Source of the DNA: Microbacterium sp. 3J1
GTDB lineage: Bacteria; Actinomycetota; Actinomycetes; Actinomycetales; Microbacteriaceae
Assembly (NCBI RefSeq): GCF_001049495.1
Contig: NZ_CDWI01000011.1
Location: 124,001 to 188,000, forward strand
Length of the DNA: 64,000 nucleotides
Direction: 5' to 3'
Shown: piece by piece, positions 53,681-62,612 of the stretch
Position numbering within the stretch: the stretch's first letter is position 1
How the letters are laid out: each line of letters starts with the position of its first letter
Program-made: the position numbers and the translations under genes
The notes under the pieces: model-generated
The model's database searches: none
Told to the model about the DNA's origin: nothing
Seen by the model: only the letters and a program-made list of their open reading frames with translations

Positions 53681-54988
53681 TCAACGGAATTCTGCGGTGC
53701 CCTCGTCGTACTGCTCGCCGAGGTTCGTGTTCGTGGTCTCCGCGTCCTGCGACCCGGTGATCAGACCCTGCAGCTCCTGGACGATCACGTCGTAGAAGCC
53801 GGGTGCGGGCCAGTCCGGGTAGAACGAGAGTCCGTCGGCGTCGAGCACTCCGTTGAAGGTCTCGATGAGGGCGGCGCTCTTCTCGTCGGTGATGTCGGCG
53901 GTGTCGACAGCCACCGGCAGGCCGCCGTTGTTGCCGATGATCGCCTGGATCTCGGGACGCATCGTGATGTCGATGAACTCGTAGGCGAGCTCCTTGTTCG
54001 CGGCGTTCTCGGGGACGACCCAGAGGTTGCCCGACGAGCCGAGCGAGAGGTCCGAGCCCGGGAATGCGGTCATCTCCCAGTCGAAGCCGGTGGCCTCGGC
54101 GACGAAGCGCCCGAACCACCACGACCCGGACACGAAGATCGGGGAGGTGCCGTTGATGAACGAGACACCGGCGTCCTCGGCCTTGACGGAGGACACGTCG
54201 GAGGCGATGTACCCCTTGTCGACGTACTCCTTCAGCGTCTCGGTCGCCCCGGTGATCTCGGGGCCCTGCCAGTCGACCGGGTTCTCGTAGAGCTGGTAGT
54301 CGTCGACGAAACCGCGATCGCCCTCGTTGAGCGCGAGCTGGTACCAGAGCTGACCGAGCGGGTACTCCGCCCCGGCCTCGGCGAGCGGGGTGACTCCCTG
54401 GGCGACGAACGCGTCGAGCACGTCGACGAACTCGTCGTAGGTGGTCGGGATCTCGAGGCCCGCGGCGGCGAAGGCATCCTTGTTGTAGTAGACGCCGACG
54501 AACTCCCCGTAGTTCGGGATCCCGAACCAGGTGTCGCCGCCCATGACGCCGTCCTCCGAGTACTTGGCGGTGGTCTGCAGCGAGGGCGCCAGCTTCTCGT
54601 CCCAGCCGTACTCCTCGACGGCGTCCGAGATGTCGGCGATCAGCCCTGTCGACGCGAGGAAGCCGGCGGTGGCGTTGCCCTTGTTGAACTCCATCAGGTC
54701 GGGAGCCGCGTCCGTGTCGAGGACCTGGCTGGCCGTCTTCTGGATCTGCTCGAACGACTTCTCCTCGAACTCGACGGTCGCTCCCGTCTCCTCCTCGAAG
54801 ATCGAGATGGCCTCGGCCCAGGCCTTGCCCATCGCGCTGTCGGCACCCTCGTAGTGCCACAGCTTGAGCGTCTGGCCGTCGCCGCCTTCGTCGGAGCCGC
54901 CGGCGGTGCAGCCGCTCAGCGCGATGCCCGTCGCTGTCAGCGCGGCCAGAGCGGCCAGCGTCTTCGTCCTGCGGATGTTGCGTGCCAT
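53681..54988 (-). CDS. Extracellular sugar-binding lipoprotein (ABC transporter)
   Basis: A 435-aa family 1 solute-binding protein. The lipobox is GIALSGC (about 21-27) after MARNIRRTKTLAALAALTAT. The mature part begins LKLWHYEGADSAMGKAWAEA and has PDLMEFNKGNATAGFLASTG, NLWVVPENAANKELAYEFID and other features of oligosaccharide-binding proteins. Trp-rich segments (SGSWWFGRFVAEATG, DWPAPGF) could stack on sugar rings. AAGGAG lies 8 nt before the ATG. It is the first transporter gene of the operon, downstream of a LacI-type operator. Confidence 0.92.
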   Translation of the reverse strand: MARNIRRTKTLAALAALTATGIALSGCTAGGSDEGGDGQTLKLWHYEGADSAMGKAWAEAISIFEEETGATVEFEEKSFEQIQKTASQVLDTDAAPDLMEFNKGNATAGFLASTGLIADISDAVEEYGWDEKLAPSLQTTAKYSEDGVMGGDTWFGIPNYGEFVGVYYNKDAFAAAGLEIPTTYDEFVDVLDAFVAQGVTPLAEAGAEYPLGQLWYQLALNEGDRGFVDDYQLYENPVDWQGPEITGATETLKEYVDKGYIASDVSSVKAEDAGVSFINGTSPIFVSGSWWFGRFVAEATGFDWEMTAFPGSDLSLGSSGNLWVVPENAANKELAYEFIDITMRPEIQAIIGNNGGLPVAVDTADITDEKSAALIETFNGVLDADGLSFYPDWPAPGFYDVIVQELQGLITGSQDAETTNTNLGEQYDEGTAEFR

Positions 54989-55068
54989 CGTCGGCACTCC
55001 TTTCTCGGTGGCCCTGAGGCCGGACACTTCGGTGGGTCGGACTGCGTGTTCAGTTGTGGCTGCGCGTC

Positions 55069-55084
55069 GTCGAAGCGTTTCGAC
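55069..55084 (-). promoter_or_regulatory. LacI-type operator upstream of the sugar operon
   Basis: GTCGAAGCGTTTCGAC, palindromic at 14 of 16 positions, 80 bp before the binding-protein start. It shares the core CGAAGCG with the site in front of the LacI gene (56165-56180). The central CG step is typical of LacI-family operators. Confidence 0.75.
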
Positions 55085-55118
55085 CTCGGCGATGCGGAAG
55101 GGGCTCCGAACCGGAGAA

Positions 55119-56132
55119 TCACTCCCGGGCGGGAGCGATGGAACCGGCGGAGTGGTATTCGGGCGGGATGAGGTGGATCTGCGGCGGCGTCCCCGGATCG
55201 TCCAGGTGACGTTCGGCGAGTTCGACGGCCACCTCGCAGGACTGCTGCGGGATGAGCGGGATGGTGTCGACGGGGACCGCGAGGGCCGAGGTGTCGAAGG
55301 AGGCCGCGGCCGAGACGACGGAGACGTCCTCGCCCACCCGCAGCCCGTGCGCGTCGAGAGTGCGCAGGAGCACCTCGTGGACGTCGCCCACCGCGTGGAC
55401 GATGAAGGCCCGGTCGCCGCGTGCCAGGGCCGCCTCGGTGGCCGACCGCACAGCAGCCGGATCCGTCGACACGGCGCCGGTCGTGACCCACGAGAGGGAG
55501 ACCCCGCGCTCGTCCGAGCGGTCCTGCACGCCGCGCAGGAGACGCCGGGGGAAGTTCGACCTGCGGTACGAGACCTCGGTCTGGCCGAGCAGCGTCGCGC
55601 GACGATGGCCGGCATCCGCGATCCTGTCGACCGCCAGGTGCCCTGCGGCCTCGAAGTCGAGGTCGACGCAGGTGAGGCCGTCGGGGTCGTCGGGGATCCC
55701 GATGAAGACGGTCGGCGTGCGGACCGTCCGAGCGATGGCTGCGCGCTCGTCGTCGGGCGCCACGTCGAGGACCAGGATGGCGTCGACGAGTCGGCTCGCG
55801 GCGACCCGGTTCATGCCGTCGGCCGTCTGCTCGTCCGTGAGCAGCAGGATGTCGTAGCCGCGGCGGCGTGCCGCGACCGCTGTCGCGAGCACGAAGGCCA
55901 TGTGCGTGGGCGCGTGCGTGTCGGCCCGCAGGGGCTCGGTGAGAGCGAAGATGTGGGTGCGGCGGCCCGCGAGCATCCGGGCTCCGGCGTCAGGCTCGTA
56001 GCCGAGGGAACGGGCTGCGTCCTCGATGCGGCGGCGGGTGTTCTCGGACACCGGGCGCTTGCCGCTGAGGGCGTAGGAGACGGTGCTGATCGACACCCCG
56101 GCGGCGTCGGCCACCTCGTGGATCGTCGTCAT
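55119..56132 (-). CDS. LacI family transcriptional regulator
   Basis: A 337-aa regulator. The N-terminal DNA-binding domain is textbook LacI (TTIHEVADAAGVSISTVSYA, LSGKRPVSENTRRRIEDAAR, SLGYEPDAGARMLAGRRTH), with the hinge helix inserting at the central CG of the operator. The periplasmic-binding-like sensor domain ends VAVELAERHLDDPGTPPQIH. It reads in the same direction as the sugar operon, 130 bp upstream of it. Near-identical palindromes precede both this gene and the transporter, so it is autoregulated and most likely a repressor relieved by a xyloglucan-derived sugar. The ligand is inferred. Confidence 0.9.
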   Translation of the reverse strand: MTTIHEVADAAGVSISTVSYALSGKRPVSENTRRRIEDAARSLGYEPDAGARMLAGRRTHIFALTEPLRADTHAPTHMAFVLATAVAARRRGYDILLLTDEQTADGMNRVAASRLVDAILVLDVAPDDERAAIARTVRTPTVFIGIPDDPDGLTCVDLDFEAAGHLAVDRIADAGHRRATLLGQTEVSYRRSNFPRRLLRGVQDRSDERGVSLSWVTTGAVSTDPAAVRSATEAALARGDRAFIVHAVGDVHEVLLRTLDAHGLRVGEDVSVVSAAASFDTSALAVPVDTIPLIPQQSCEVAVELAERHLDDPGTPPQIHLIPPEYHSAGSIAPARE

Positions 56133-56164
56133 CGTGACCTCGTCGTCGCTTGTTCGTCGGAATC

Positions 56165-56180
56165 GTCGAAGCGCTTCGCT
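56165..56180 (-). promoter_or_regulatory. LacI-type operator upstream of the lacI-family gene
   Basis: The core CGAAGCGCTTCG (56167-56178) is a perfect 12-bp palindrome lying 33 bp before the regulator start. It matches the site at 55069-55084 and indicates autoregulation. Confidence 0.75.
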
Positions 56181-56300
56181 TGCGCCTCAGAGCGATGATA
56201 GGCACGGACCGGCCTCGGACGCAAGCTTTTTGTGGCGCACGGCAACAAATAGCTCGGGGGCAGGATGGGAGCGTTCCCGCGAATCGACCTGACAGGGCGA

Positions 56301-56335
56301 CGGGGCCTCGATGGGGGAGGGGATTCGAGACCCCG
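56301..56335 (-). terminator. Candidate terminator of the GNAT gene
   Basis: An 11-bp stem with one mismatch (56301-56311 with 56325-56335) and a 13-nt loop, 9 bp after the stop at 56344 on the minus strand. No T run. Confidence 0.5.
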
Positions 56336-56343
56336 CCGCCGGC

Positions 56344-56802
56344 CTAAGGTGTGACGCGGATCTCGGCGATGACCTCGGAGTACTCGGTCTCGCCGACCGG
56401 CGTGAAGCCGACGCGGAGGAAGAATGCCTCGGGACCGTCTTCGCCGGCCTCGTAGATGACGTTGACATGGTCGACGCCGCGCGCGCGGGCCTCTTCGACG
56501 AGCTGCTCGACCGCGAAGCGGCCGACGCCCTTGCCCTGGTCGTCCGCGTCGACGTTGATGCGCCACAGGACGGAGCGGAAGTGCTCCTCCGGTGCGTCTT
56601 CGTCGAAGTTGGCGCTGACGAACCCGACCACCTCTTCGCCGTCGAGCACCACCCGCTGCCAGGAGGTCTGGGGGTTGATCACGGTCGCGGCGATGCCATA
56701 GGACACCGGAGCGAGGAACTGCTCCTGTCCGGGCTTGAGCGACAGGTTGTTCACCGCGACGATCGTCGCGGCGGAGAGTTCGACCATGCGCAGTTCGGAC
56801 AT
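56344..56802 (-). CDS. GNAT family N-acetyltransferase
   Basis: A 152-aa protein with the GNAT fold. Motif A is [20 protein letters not shown] (Q/RxxGxG/A acetyl-CoA loop), preceded by [14 protein letters not shown] and followed by [20 protein letters not shown] (motif B). It resembles diamine or spermidine acetyltransferases in overall plan, but the substrate is uncertain. The ATG at 56802 was preferred to an upstream GTG because TAGCCT (rc of 56809-56814) ends exactly 6 nt before it, as in other leaderless genes here. It is divergent from icd with 180 bp between. Confidence 0.82.
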   Translation of the reverse strand: MSELRMVELSAATIVAVNNLSLKPGQEQFLAPVSYGIAATVINPQTSWQRVVLDGEEVVGFVSANFDEDAPEEHFRSVLWRINVDADDQGKGVGRFAVEQLVEEARARGVDHVNVIYEAGEDGPEAFFLRVGFTPVGETEYSEVIAEIRVTP

Positions 56803-56936
56803 GATCACAGGCTAACCCCTCCGGACGCCTCCGACGTCGAAACGTCGACTTTCGTCAGGGGTGACCGCGTGCGCGATGCCGGAAGTCGATCGGCGCGGCA
56901 CCTGCGGGCGGACGTGCGCGACGAGGCGCTCAGGTA

Positions 56937-56950
56937 TCTTGGTATCGAGA
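56937..56950 (+). promoter_or_regulatory. Candidate operator upstream of icd
   Basis: TCTTGGTATCGAGA, palindromic at 10 of 14 positions and closely related to the site upstream of sucC. It overlaps TATCTT (56935-56940), a candidate -10, and lies 33 bp before the icd start. Regulator unknown. Confidence 0.5.
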
Positions 56951-56982
56951 CAAATCTGCCCTCGCGAACGGAGAACCTCCTG

Positions 56983-59202
<2,220 letters not shown>

Positions 59203-59208
59203 ACCGAC

Positions 59209-59248
59209 GACGAAGGGGCCGGATGCGAGAGCATCCGGCCCCTTCGTC
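59209..59248 (+). terminator. Terminator of icd
   Basis: A perfect 18-bp stem (59209-59226 with 59231-59248) and GAGA loop, 6 bp after the stop. Confidence 0.9.
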
Positions 59249-59274
59249 TATCCCGCCTCGGCGGGGGAGCGGAG

Positions 59275-59334
59275 TCGGTACCGGACCGAGAGATTCAGTA
59301 CCGGACCGTCTCGGTCAGTACTGGACCGAGACCT
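59275..59334 (-). repeat. Three 20-bp tandem repeats at the 3' end of the L,D-transpeptidase gene
   Basis: Units 59275-59294, 59295-59314 and 59315-59334 share the core GTAC(C/T)GGACCG at exactly 20-bp spacing. The third unit contains the last codons and the stop of the transpeptidase gene; the other two lie downstream and repeat the stop. It looks like slippage duplication of the gene end. Confidence 0.75.
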
Positions 59335-60838
59335 CCATGCCGACCGGCGACCAGTTGTAGACGTACTTCGCGACGTCGATGGGCATGTTCACGCATCCGT
59401 GGCTCCGCGGCGACCCGAAGGCGTTGTGCCAGTAGGTGCCGTGGAAACCCTCGTCCCCGTTGAAGTAGGTGACCCAGGGGACGTTCGGCGTCTCGGTGAT
59501 CGACCCGTCGGGCTCGCGGCTCTTCATCGTCTGGGTGCGCACGTGGGCGTAGACCGTGAAGTTGCCGACATCGGTAGGCGTCGCAGCCTTGCCCGAGGAG
59601 ATCTTCCAGGAGTTGACCACCGCGCCGTTCTCGTAGGCCGTGGCGGTCTGGGCGCTGAGGTCGACGACGATGTTGCGCTTGAGGTTGACGGACTGGAACG
59701 GGGTCTCCGTGACCGCGATCGGGAAGATTCCCTCCCCGGCCTCGAGCTTGCCGGCCACGTCGGATGCGAGGTTCGAGGTGTCGCTGATCGCCCGGCCGGT
59801 GACGCCCTCGGTCTCGACGCGGAGGATCTCTCCGGACGAGTTCACGATGTTCGTCGCGTTGACGGGCGCGCGGTCGACCGCGGCGGGCAGAGCGTCGACG
59901 GTCGCCTGAATCGCGGCCTGGTCAGCGGCGATCTTGAGCTCACCGCCGTCGTCGACGACGGTGAACCAGGTGGCTGCCGTCGCCGCGTCGACGGGAACGG
60001 TACGCTCCTCGCCGAGGTAGAACCCGATCGAGCCGAGCATGGTGTTGACGGATGCGGCCATGGCCGTCGCGTCCTCATCGGAGATCGCCGGTGCCGCCTC
60101 GGCGGGGTCGCCCGAGAACTCCAGGCTCCGGCCTCCGTCGGCGATCGTGTCGGTGAGCGCGGCGCCGAGGGCGTCGACGTCGACGGCGGAGCCGGTCTCG
60201 GATGGCGTGATGACGTACGCGCCGGTCGCCGCGTCGAAGACCACGCCCGCGTTCACGGGGTCGACGAAGCTCGAGGGGACCGCATCGCGCAGAACCGAGT
60301 CGGCGGTGGCCGGATCGAGGGTGATGTCGCCGGGAACCGCGTCGCCCATCCAGGCGGTGACGTTCCAGAGCGGTCGCTCTGCGAAGGCCTGGTCGGCGAG
60401 TGCGGTCGCGTCGACCTCGGCGCCGAGCTGGGAGCCGGTGAGCACGACGTCGCCGCCCGCGCCGGTCAACGTGACCTCGGTGTCGGCGACGTGTGCGCTG
60501 ATGGCGTCGGCCGCGGCGCCCGGGGTCATCCATCCGACGGGGATCCCGGCGACGGTGGTACCGGGCGCGATGAGGATCATCGATGCGGCACCCGCGCCGA
60601 TCACGACAGCTCCGACGCCCAGCCCGATCCAGAGTCCGAGACGCTTCTTCTTCGGCGTGGGCTCGATCGGGGCCCATGCGAGAGGCTGGTCGCCGTCGCC
60701 CGGAGGCAGCGCCTCGGTGGGTGCATCGCCGTCAGAGTGCGCGGTCGCGGACCCGTCGACGTCGACCGAGGCGTTCGCCTCGGTCAGCTTCTCGGTCTTC
60801 GCGTCCTGCGCTGCGATCAGATCGGTCACGAACTTCAC
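59315..60838 (-). CDS. L,D-transpeptidase with a membrane anchor and double peptidoglycan-binding region
   Basis: A 507-aa protein that cross-links or remodels peptidoglycan. It has a cytoplasmic N-terminus of about 66 residues rich in Asp and Pro, one membrane helix at 67-91 (LGLWIGLGVGAVVIGAGAAS), two PG4/VanW-like extracellular regions (about 95-380), and a C-terminal YkuD domain. The YkuD domain has HGTYWHNAFGSPRSHGCVNM, with the catalytic Cys482 and His. The start is GTG at 60838, just after a GGGGG stretch. It is convergent with icd. The 3' end lies in a 20-bp tandem repeat. Confidence 0.9.
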   Translation of the reverse strand: MKFVTDLIAAQDAKTEKLTEANASVDVDGSATAHSDGDAPTEALPPGDGDQPLAWAPIEPTPKKKRLGLWIGLGVGAVVIGAGAASMILIAPGTTVAGIPVGWMTPGAAADAISAHVADTEVTLTGAGGDVVLTGSQLGAEVDATALADQAFAERPLWNVTAWMGDAVPGDITLDPATADSVLRDAVPSSFVDPVNAGVVFDAATGAYVITPSETGSAVDVDALGAALTDTIADGGRSLEFSGDPAEAAPAISDEDATAMAASVNTMLGSIGFYLGEERTVPVDAATAATWFTVVDDGGELKIAADQAAIQATVDALPAAVDRAPVNATNIVNSSGEILRVETEGVTGRAISDTSNLASDVAGKLEAGEGIFPIAVTETPFQSVNLKRNIVVDLSAQTATAYENGAVVNSWKISSGKAATPTDVGNFTVYAHVRTQTMKSREPDGSITETPNVPWVTYFNGDEGFHGTYWHNAFGSPRSHGCVNMPIDVAKYVYNWSPVGMEVSVQY

Positions 60839-60961
60839 CCCCCGGTACTCGCGTGGCCTGTATATCGCTCAATGGTACGGGATGGGAGGTAACGAAGAGG
60901 CAACGGTCGTGATATCACGCGCGCAGGACGCCGCACCGACCGCTCGGGGCCGGCTGCCCGG

Positions 60962-61369
60962 TCAGTCGGAGACCACCGCGAGACCGTCGATCTCGACGAG
61001 CATCTCCTCGCGGGGGAGGCCGGTGAAGACCGTCGTGCGGGCCGGCAGCACGTCGCCCGAGGTGTGGGCGGTGACGAAGGCGCCATAGGCGTCGTTCATG
61101 ATCGGGAAGTCCTCGCGCTTGGTCAGGTAGACGCGCAGCATGACGACGTCGTCGAACGTCGCTCCCGACGCCTCGACGATCGCCTTGACGTTCTCGAGCG
61201 TGCGGGTGGTCTGCGCGGCCACGTCGCCGGGGAAGAGATACTCGCTCGTCACGGGGTCGACCGGGCCCTGACCCGAGACCTGGACGATCGGGCCCTTGCG
61301 CACACCCTGTGAGAAGGTGTGGGCGGGGGCGGGGGCGGCGTCGGTCGAGACACGGATCTTCGCAGTCAT
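60962..61369 (-). CDS. ridA: RidA family enamine/imine deaminase
   Basis: A 135-aa YjgF/RidA protein that hydrolyses reactive enamines such as 2-aminoacrylate. It has QGVRKGPIVQVSGQGPVDPV (with the Gly/Ser loop), TRTLENVKAIVEASGATFDD, MLRVYLTKREDFPIMNDAYG, and the conserved Arg and Glu of VLPARTTVFTGLPREEMLVE, where the Arg binds the carboxylate. Minus-strand TAGGCT ends 6 nt before the ATG (leaderless). It is divergent from a D-serine-dehydratase-like gene, whose product would release exactly the enamine RidA removes. Confidence 0.88.
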   Translation of the reverse strand: MTAKIRVSTDAAPAPAHTFSQGVRKGPIVQVSGQGPVDPVTSEYLFPGDVAAQTTRTLENVKAIVEASGATFDDVVMLRVYLTKREDFPIMNDAYGAFVTAHTSGDVLPARTTVFTGLPREEMLVEIDGLAVVSD

Positions 61370-61375
61370 ACCGAC

Positions 61376-61388
61376 AGCCTAGTAGCCT
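61376..61388. promoter_or_regulatory. Back-to-back -10 elements of divergent leaderless promoters
   Basis: The minus-strand -10 TAGGCT (61381-61376) and plus-strand -10 TAGCCT (61383-61388) are separated by one base. Each ends 6 nt before its start codon (61369 minus, 61395 plus). The corresponding -35 regions must lie inside the opposite gene, so two polymerases could hardly occupy both promoters at once. Confidence 0.65.
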
Positions 61389-61394
61389 TGTTAG

Positions 61395-62612
61395 ATGCCT
61401 CTACAAATCCCGGATCCCGTCATCGGCAGCTGGACGAAGGGCTTCCCCGCGCACGCCGCCGGACTCGCGCTCTCGGAGGTGCCGCAGGCCGGTCTGCGTC
61501 TGTCCGACCTCGCGACGCCGGTGCTCACGGTGCACGAGGCGGCGCTCGCCCACAACGAGGCAACCGTGTTCGAGTGGGCCCGGCGTCAGGGCGTGCTGCT
61601 CGCGCCGCACGGGAAGACGACGATGGCGCCGGCGCTCTGGCAGCGGCTCCTCGATGCGGGCGCGTGGGGCATCTCGGTCGCGACGCCCTGGCAGGCGGAG
61701 TTCGCCGTCTCCGTCGGCGTCCCGACCGTGCTCATCGCCAACGCGGTCACGGATGCGGCGGCGGCCCGTCGTCTCGGCGATCTCCTGTCGGCCGACGAGG
61801 GGCTGCGGATCCTCTGCTGGGCGGACTCGACCGCCACGGTGCGGATACTCGCAGAGGCGCTGGTCGACGCGGAGCGTCCTCTCGACGTGCTGGTCGAGCT
61901 CGGCGGCATGGGCGGACGCACCGGCGCCCGCAGTCTCGAGGAGGGCGAAGCGATAGCTGCGGCGATCGCCGCCGCCCCGGGACTGCGGCTCGCGGGGGTC
62001 ACCGGCTACGAGGGGCCCTTCGGCCCGGATCGGAGCGACTCCTCCGTCGAGGCCGTCGACGCCTACCTGGAGACCCTCGTGGAGCTGCACTCGCGGCTCG
62101 ACTACACCGACGGCATCCGCCCCGTGCTGAGCGCCGGAGGAAGCTCGTTCCCCGACCGCGCGGCTGCCGTGCTCTCGCCCCACCGCGAGCAGAACGACGT
62201 CGTGCTGCGATCGGGGGCGTTCCAGATCCACGACGACGGGTTCTACTCGCGCATGTCCCCGTTCGGCCCGCTCACCGGCACCGCACCGCTCCGCTCGGCG
62301 ATGCACGCCTGGGCTCGCGTCGTCTCGCAGCCCGAAGAGGGTCTGGCGCTGCTCGACGCCGGTCGTCGGGACGTTCCCTTCGACATCGACCTGCCGGTGC
62401 CGCAGTCGGTCGACGGTGCGATCACCGCGCTGAACGACCAGCATGCCTTCCTGACCCTCGCCCCCGGTGCGACGGTCGAGCCGGGCGACGTGGTGCGCCT
62501 GGGGCTGTCACACCCGTGCACCGCATTCGACAAGTGGCGCGTGGTCGCGATCATCGACGACCCCGATGCGGCCGACCCGCGCGTGATCGGGGCGGTGGCG
62601 ACGTGCTTCTGA
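61395..62612 (+). CDS. PLP-dependent D-serine dehydratase-like / amino-acid deaminase
   Basis: A 405-aa fold-III PLP enzyme of the DSD1/D-threonine aldolase group. The PLP lysine is in LLAPHGKTTMAPALW; GISVATPWQAEFAVSVGVPT and LVELGGMGGRTGARS follow. Near the C-terminus SHPCTAFDKWRVV has the His-x-Cys zinc pair of eukaryotic-type D-serine dehydratases. It probably deaminates or cleaves D-serine or D-threonine-like amino acids. The ATG at 61395 is leaderless (TAGCCT, 6 nt). It overlaps the D-aminoacylase gene by 10 nt, forming an operon for D-amino-acid catabolism divergent from ridA. Confidence 0.85.
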   Translation: MPLQIPDPVIGSWTKGFPAHAAGLALSEVPQAGLRLSDLATPVLTVHEAALAHNEATVFEWARRQGVLLAPHGKTTMAPALWQRLLDAGAWGISVATPWQAEFAVSVGVPTVLIANAVTDAAAARRLGDLLSADEGLRILCWADSTATVRILAEALVDAERPLDVLVELGGMGGRTGARSLEEGEAIAAAIAAAPGLRLAGVTGYEGPFGPDRSDSSVEAVDAYLETLVELHSRLDYTDGIRPVLSAGGSSFPDRAAAVLSPHREQNDVVLRSGAFQIHDDGFYSRMSPFGPLTGTAPLRSAMHAWARVVSQPEEGLALLDAGRRDVPFDIDLPVPQSVDGAITALNDQHAFLTLAPGATVEPGDVVRLGLSHPCTAFDKWRVVAIIDDPDAADPRVIGAVATCF

